DNA of 23,283 bases from an uncultured Selenomonas sp. (lineage in GTDB: Bacteria; Bacillota; Negativicutes; Selenomonadales; Selenomonadaceae): NCBI GenBank assembly GCA_938045435.1, contig CALIBA010000076.1, positions 1 through 23,283 of the forward strand, in the 5' to 3' direction. Position 1 is the first letter of the stretch, and each line of letters opens with the position of its first letter. The notes beneath the pieces are model-generated. The model worked only from the letters and a program-made list of their open reading frames with translations, did no database searches and was not told where the DNA came from. Shown here in pieces: positions 23,261 through 23,283 of this stretch. Made by a program: the position numbers and the translations under genes.

Positions 23261-23283
23261 GTTCTGATACGGAAAAAAGTGCA

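Noticed and set aside
23220..23283. End of an insertion sequence at the right edge
   Set aside because: The sequence change is suggestive, but I recognise no terminal inverted repeat or transposase within the window, so I do not call a mobile element.

Overview
The window looks like chromosomal DNA from a diderm firmicute of the class Negativicutes, most likely a Selenomonas-like genus. It carries Firmicutes markers (a rapZ-yvcK-whiA cluster, DegS/DegU-type regulators, a tmk next to an Orn/Lys/Arg decarboxylase as in Bacillus yaaO-tmk) together with outer-membrane machinery (a secretin and its PilP/GspC-like partner). No rRNA, tRNA, CRISPR array or complete mobile element is visible. This taxonomic call is inference from gene content; no database was searched.

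Left part (1-5.2 kb). A minus-strand operon runs degS-like sensor kinase, PLP decarboxylase, thymidylate kinase, the last cut by the window edge. The kinase is divergent from a plus-strand YgbA-family gene (nitric-oxide response) whose promoter has a perfect 16-bp palindrome just downstream of the -10. A strong bidirectional terminator at about 3.9 kb separates this from the tail of the next minus-strand operon.

Middle-left (3.96-10.9 kb). A tightly packed minus-strand block reads, in transcription order: two Cof-type HAD phosphatases, rapZ, yvcK, whiA, a membrane-anchored polysaccharide deacetylase and a secreted protein of unknown function. Its theme is central carbon and cell-envelope control plus envelope modification.

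Middle (10.98-13.9 kb). On the plus strand lie a small membrane-anchored protein, a NusG-domain-II protein, a Gx-transporter-family membrane protein (the latter two resemble the EetA/EetB pair of extracellular electron-transfer loci) and then fumC with its own promoter and two inverted repeats in its leader. A perfect hairpin terminator ends fumC and faces a Crp/Fnr-family regulator on the minus strand.

Right part (14.7-23.3 kb). Minus strand: a PilP/GspC-like protein, a PilQ/GspD-like secretin and a DegU-like regulator in a row; upstream of them pgm then pgi. A TTG-started AEC-family permease reads plus, and manC (GDP-mannose synthesis) reads minus. Pgi, the phosphohexomutase and ManC could together link glucose-6-phosphate, fructose-6-phosphate and mannose-1-phosphate to GDP-mannose for surface polysaccharide. 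The right edge holds a short plus-strand ORF with a lipoprotein-like start that stops after 40 codons and may be a broken gene.

I see no clearly undescribed multi-gene system. The most interesting signals are the small Eet-like pair next to fumC, the palindrome-controlled YgbA gene, the orphan secretin pair with a DegU-type regulator, and a series of unrelated inverted repeats placed exactly over promoters.
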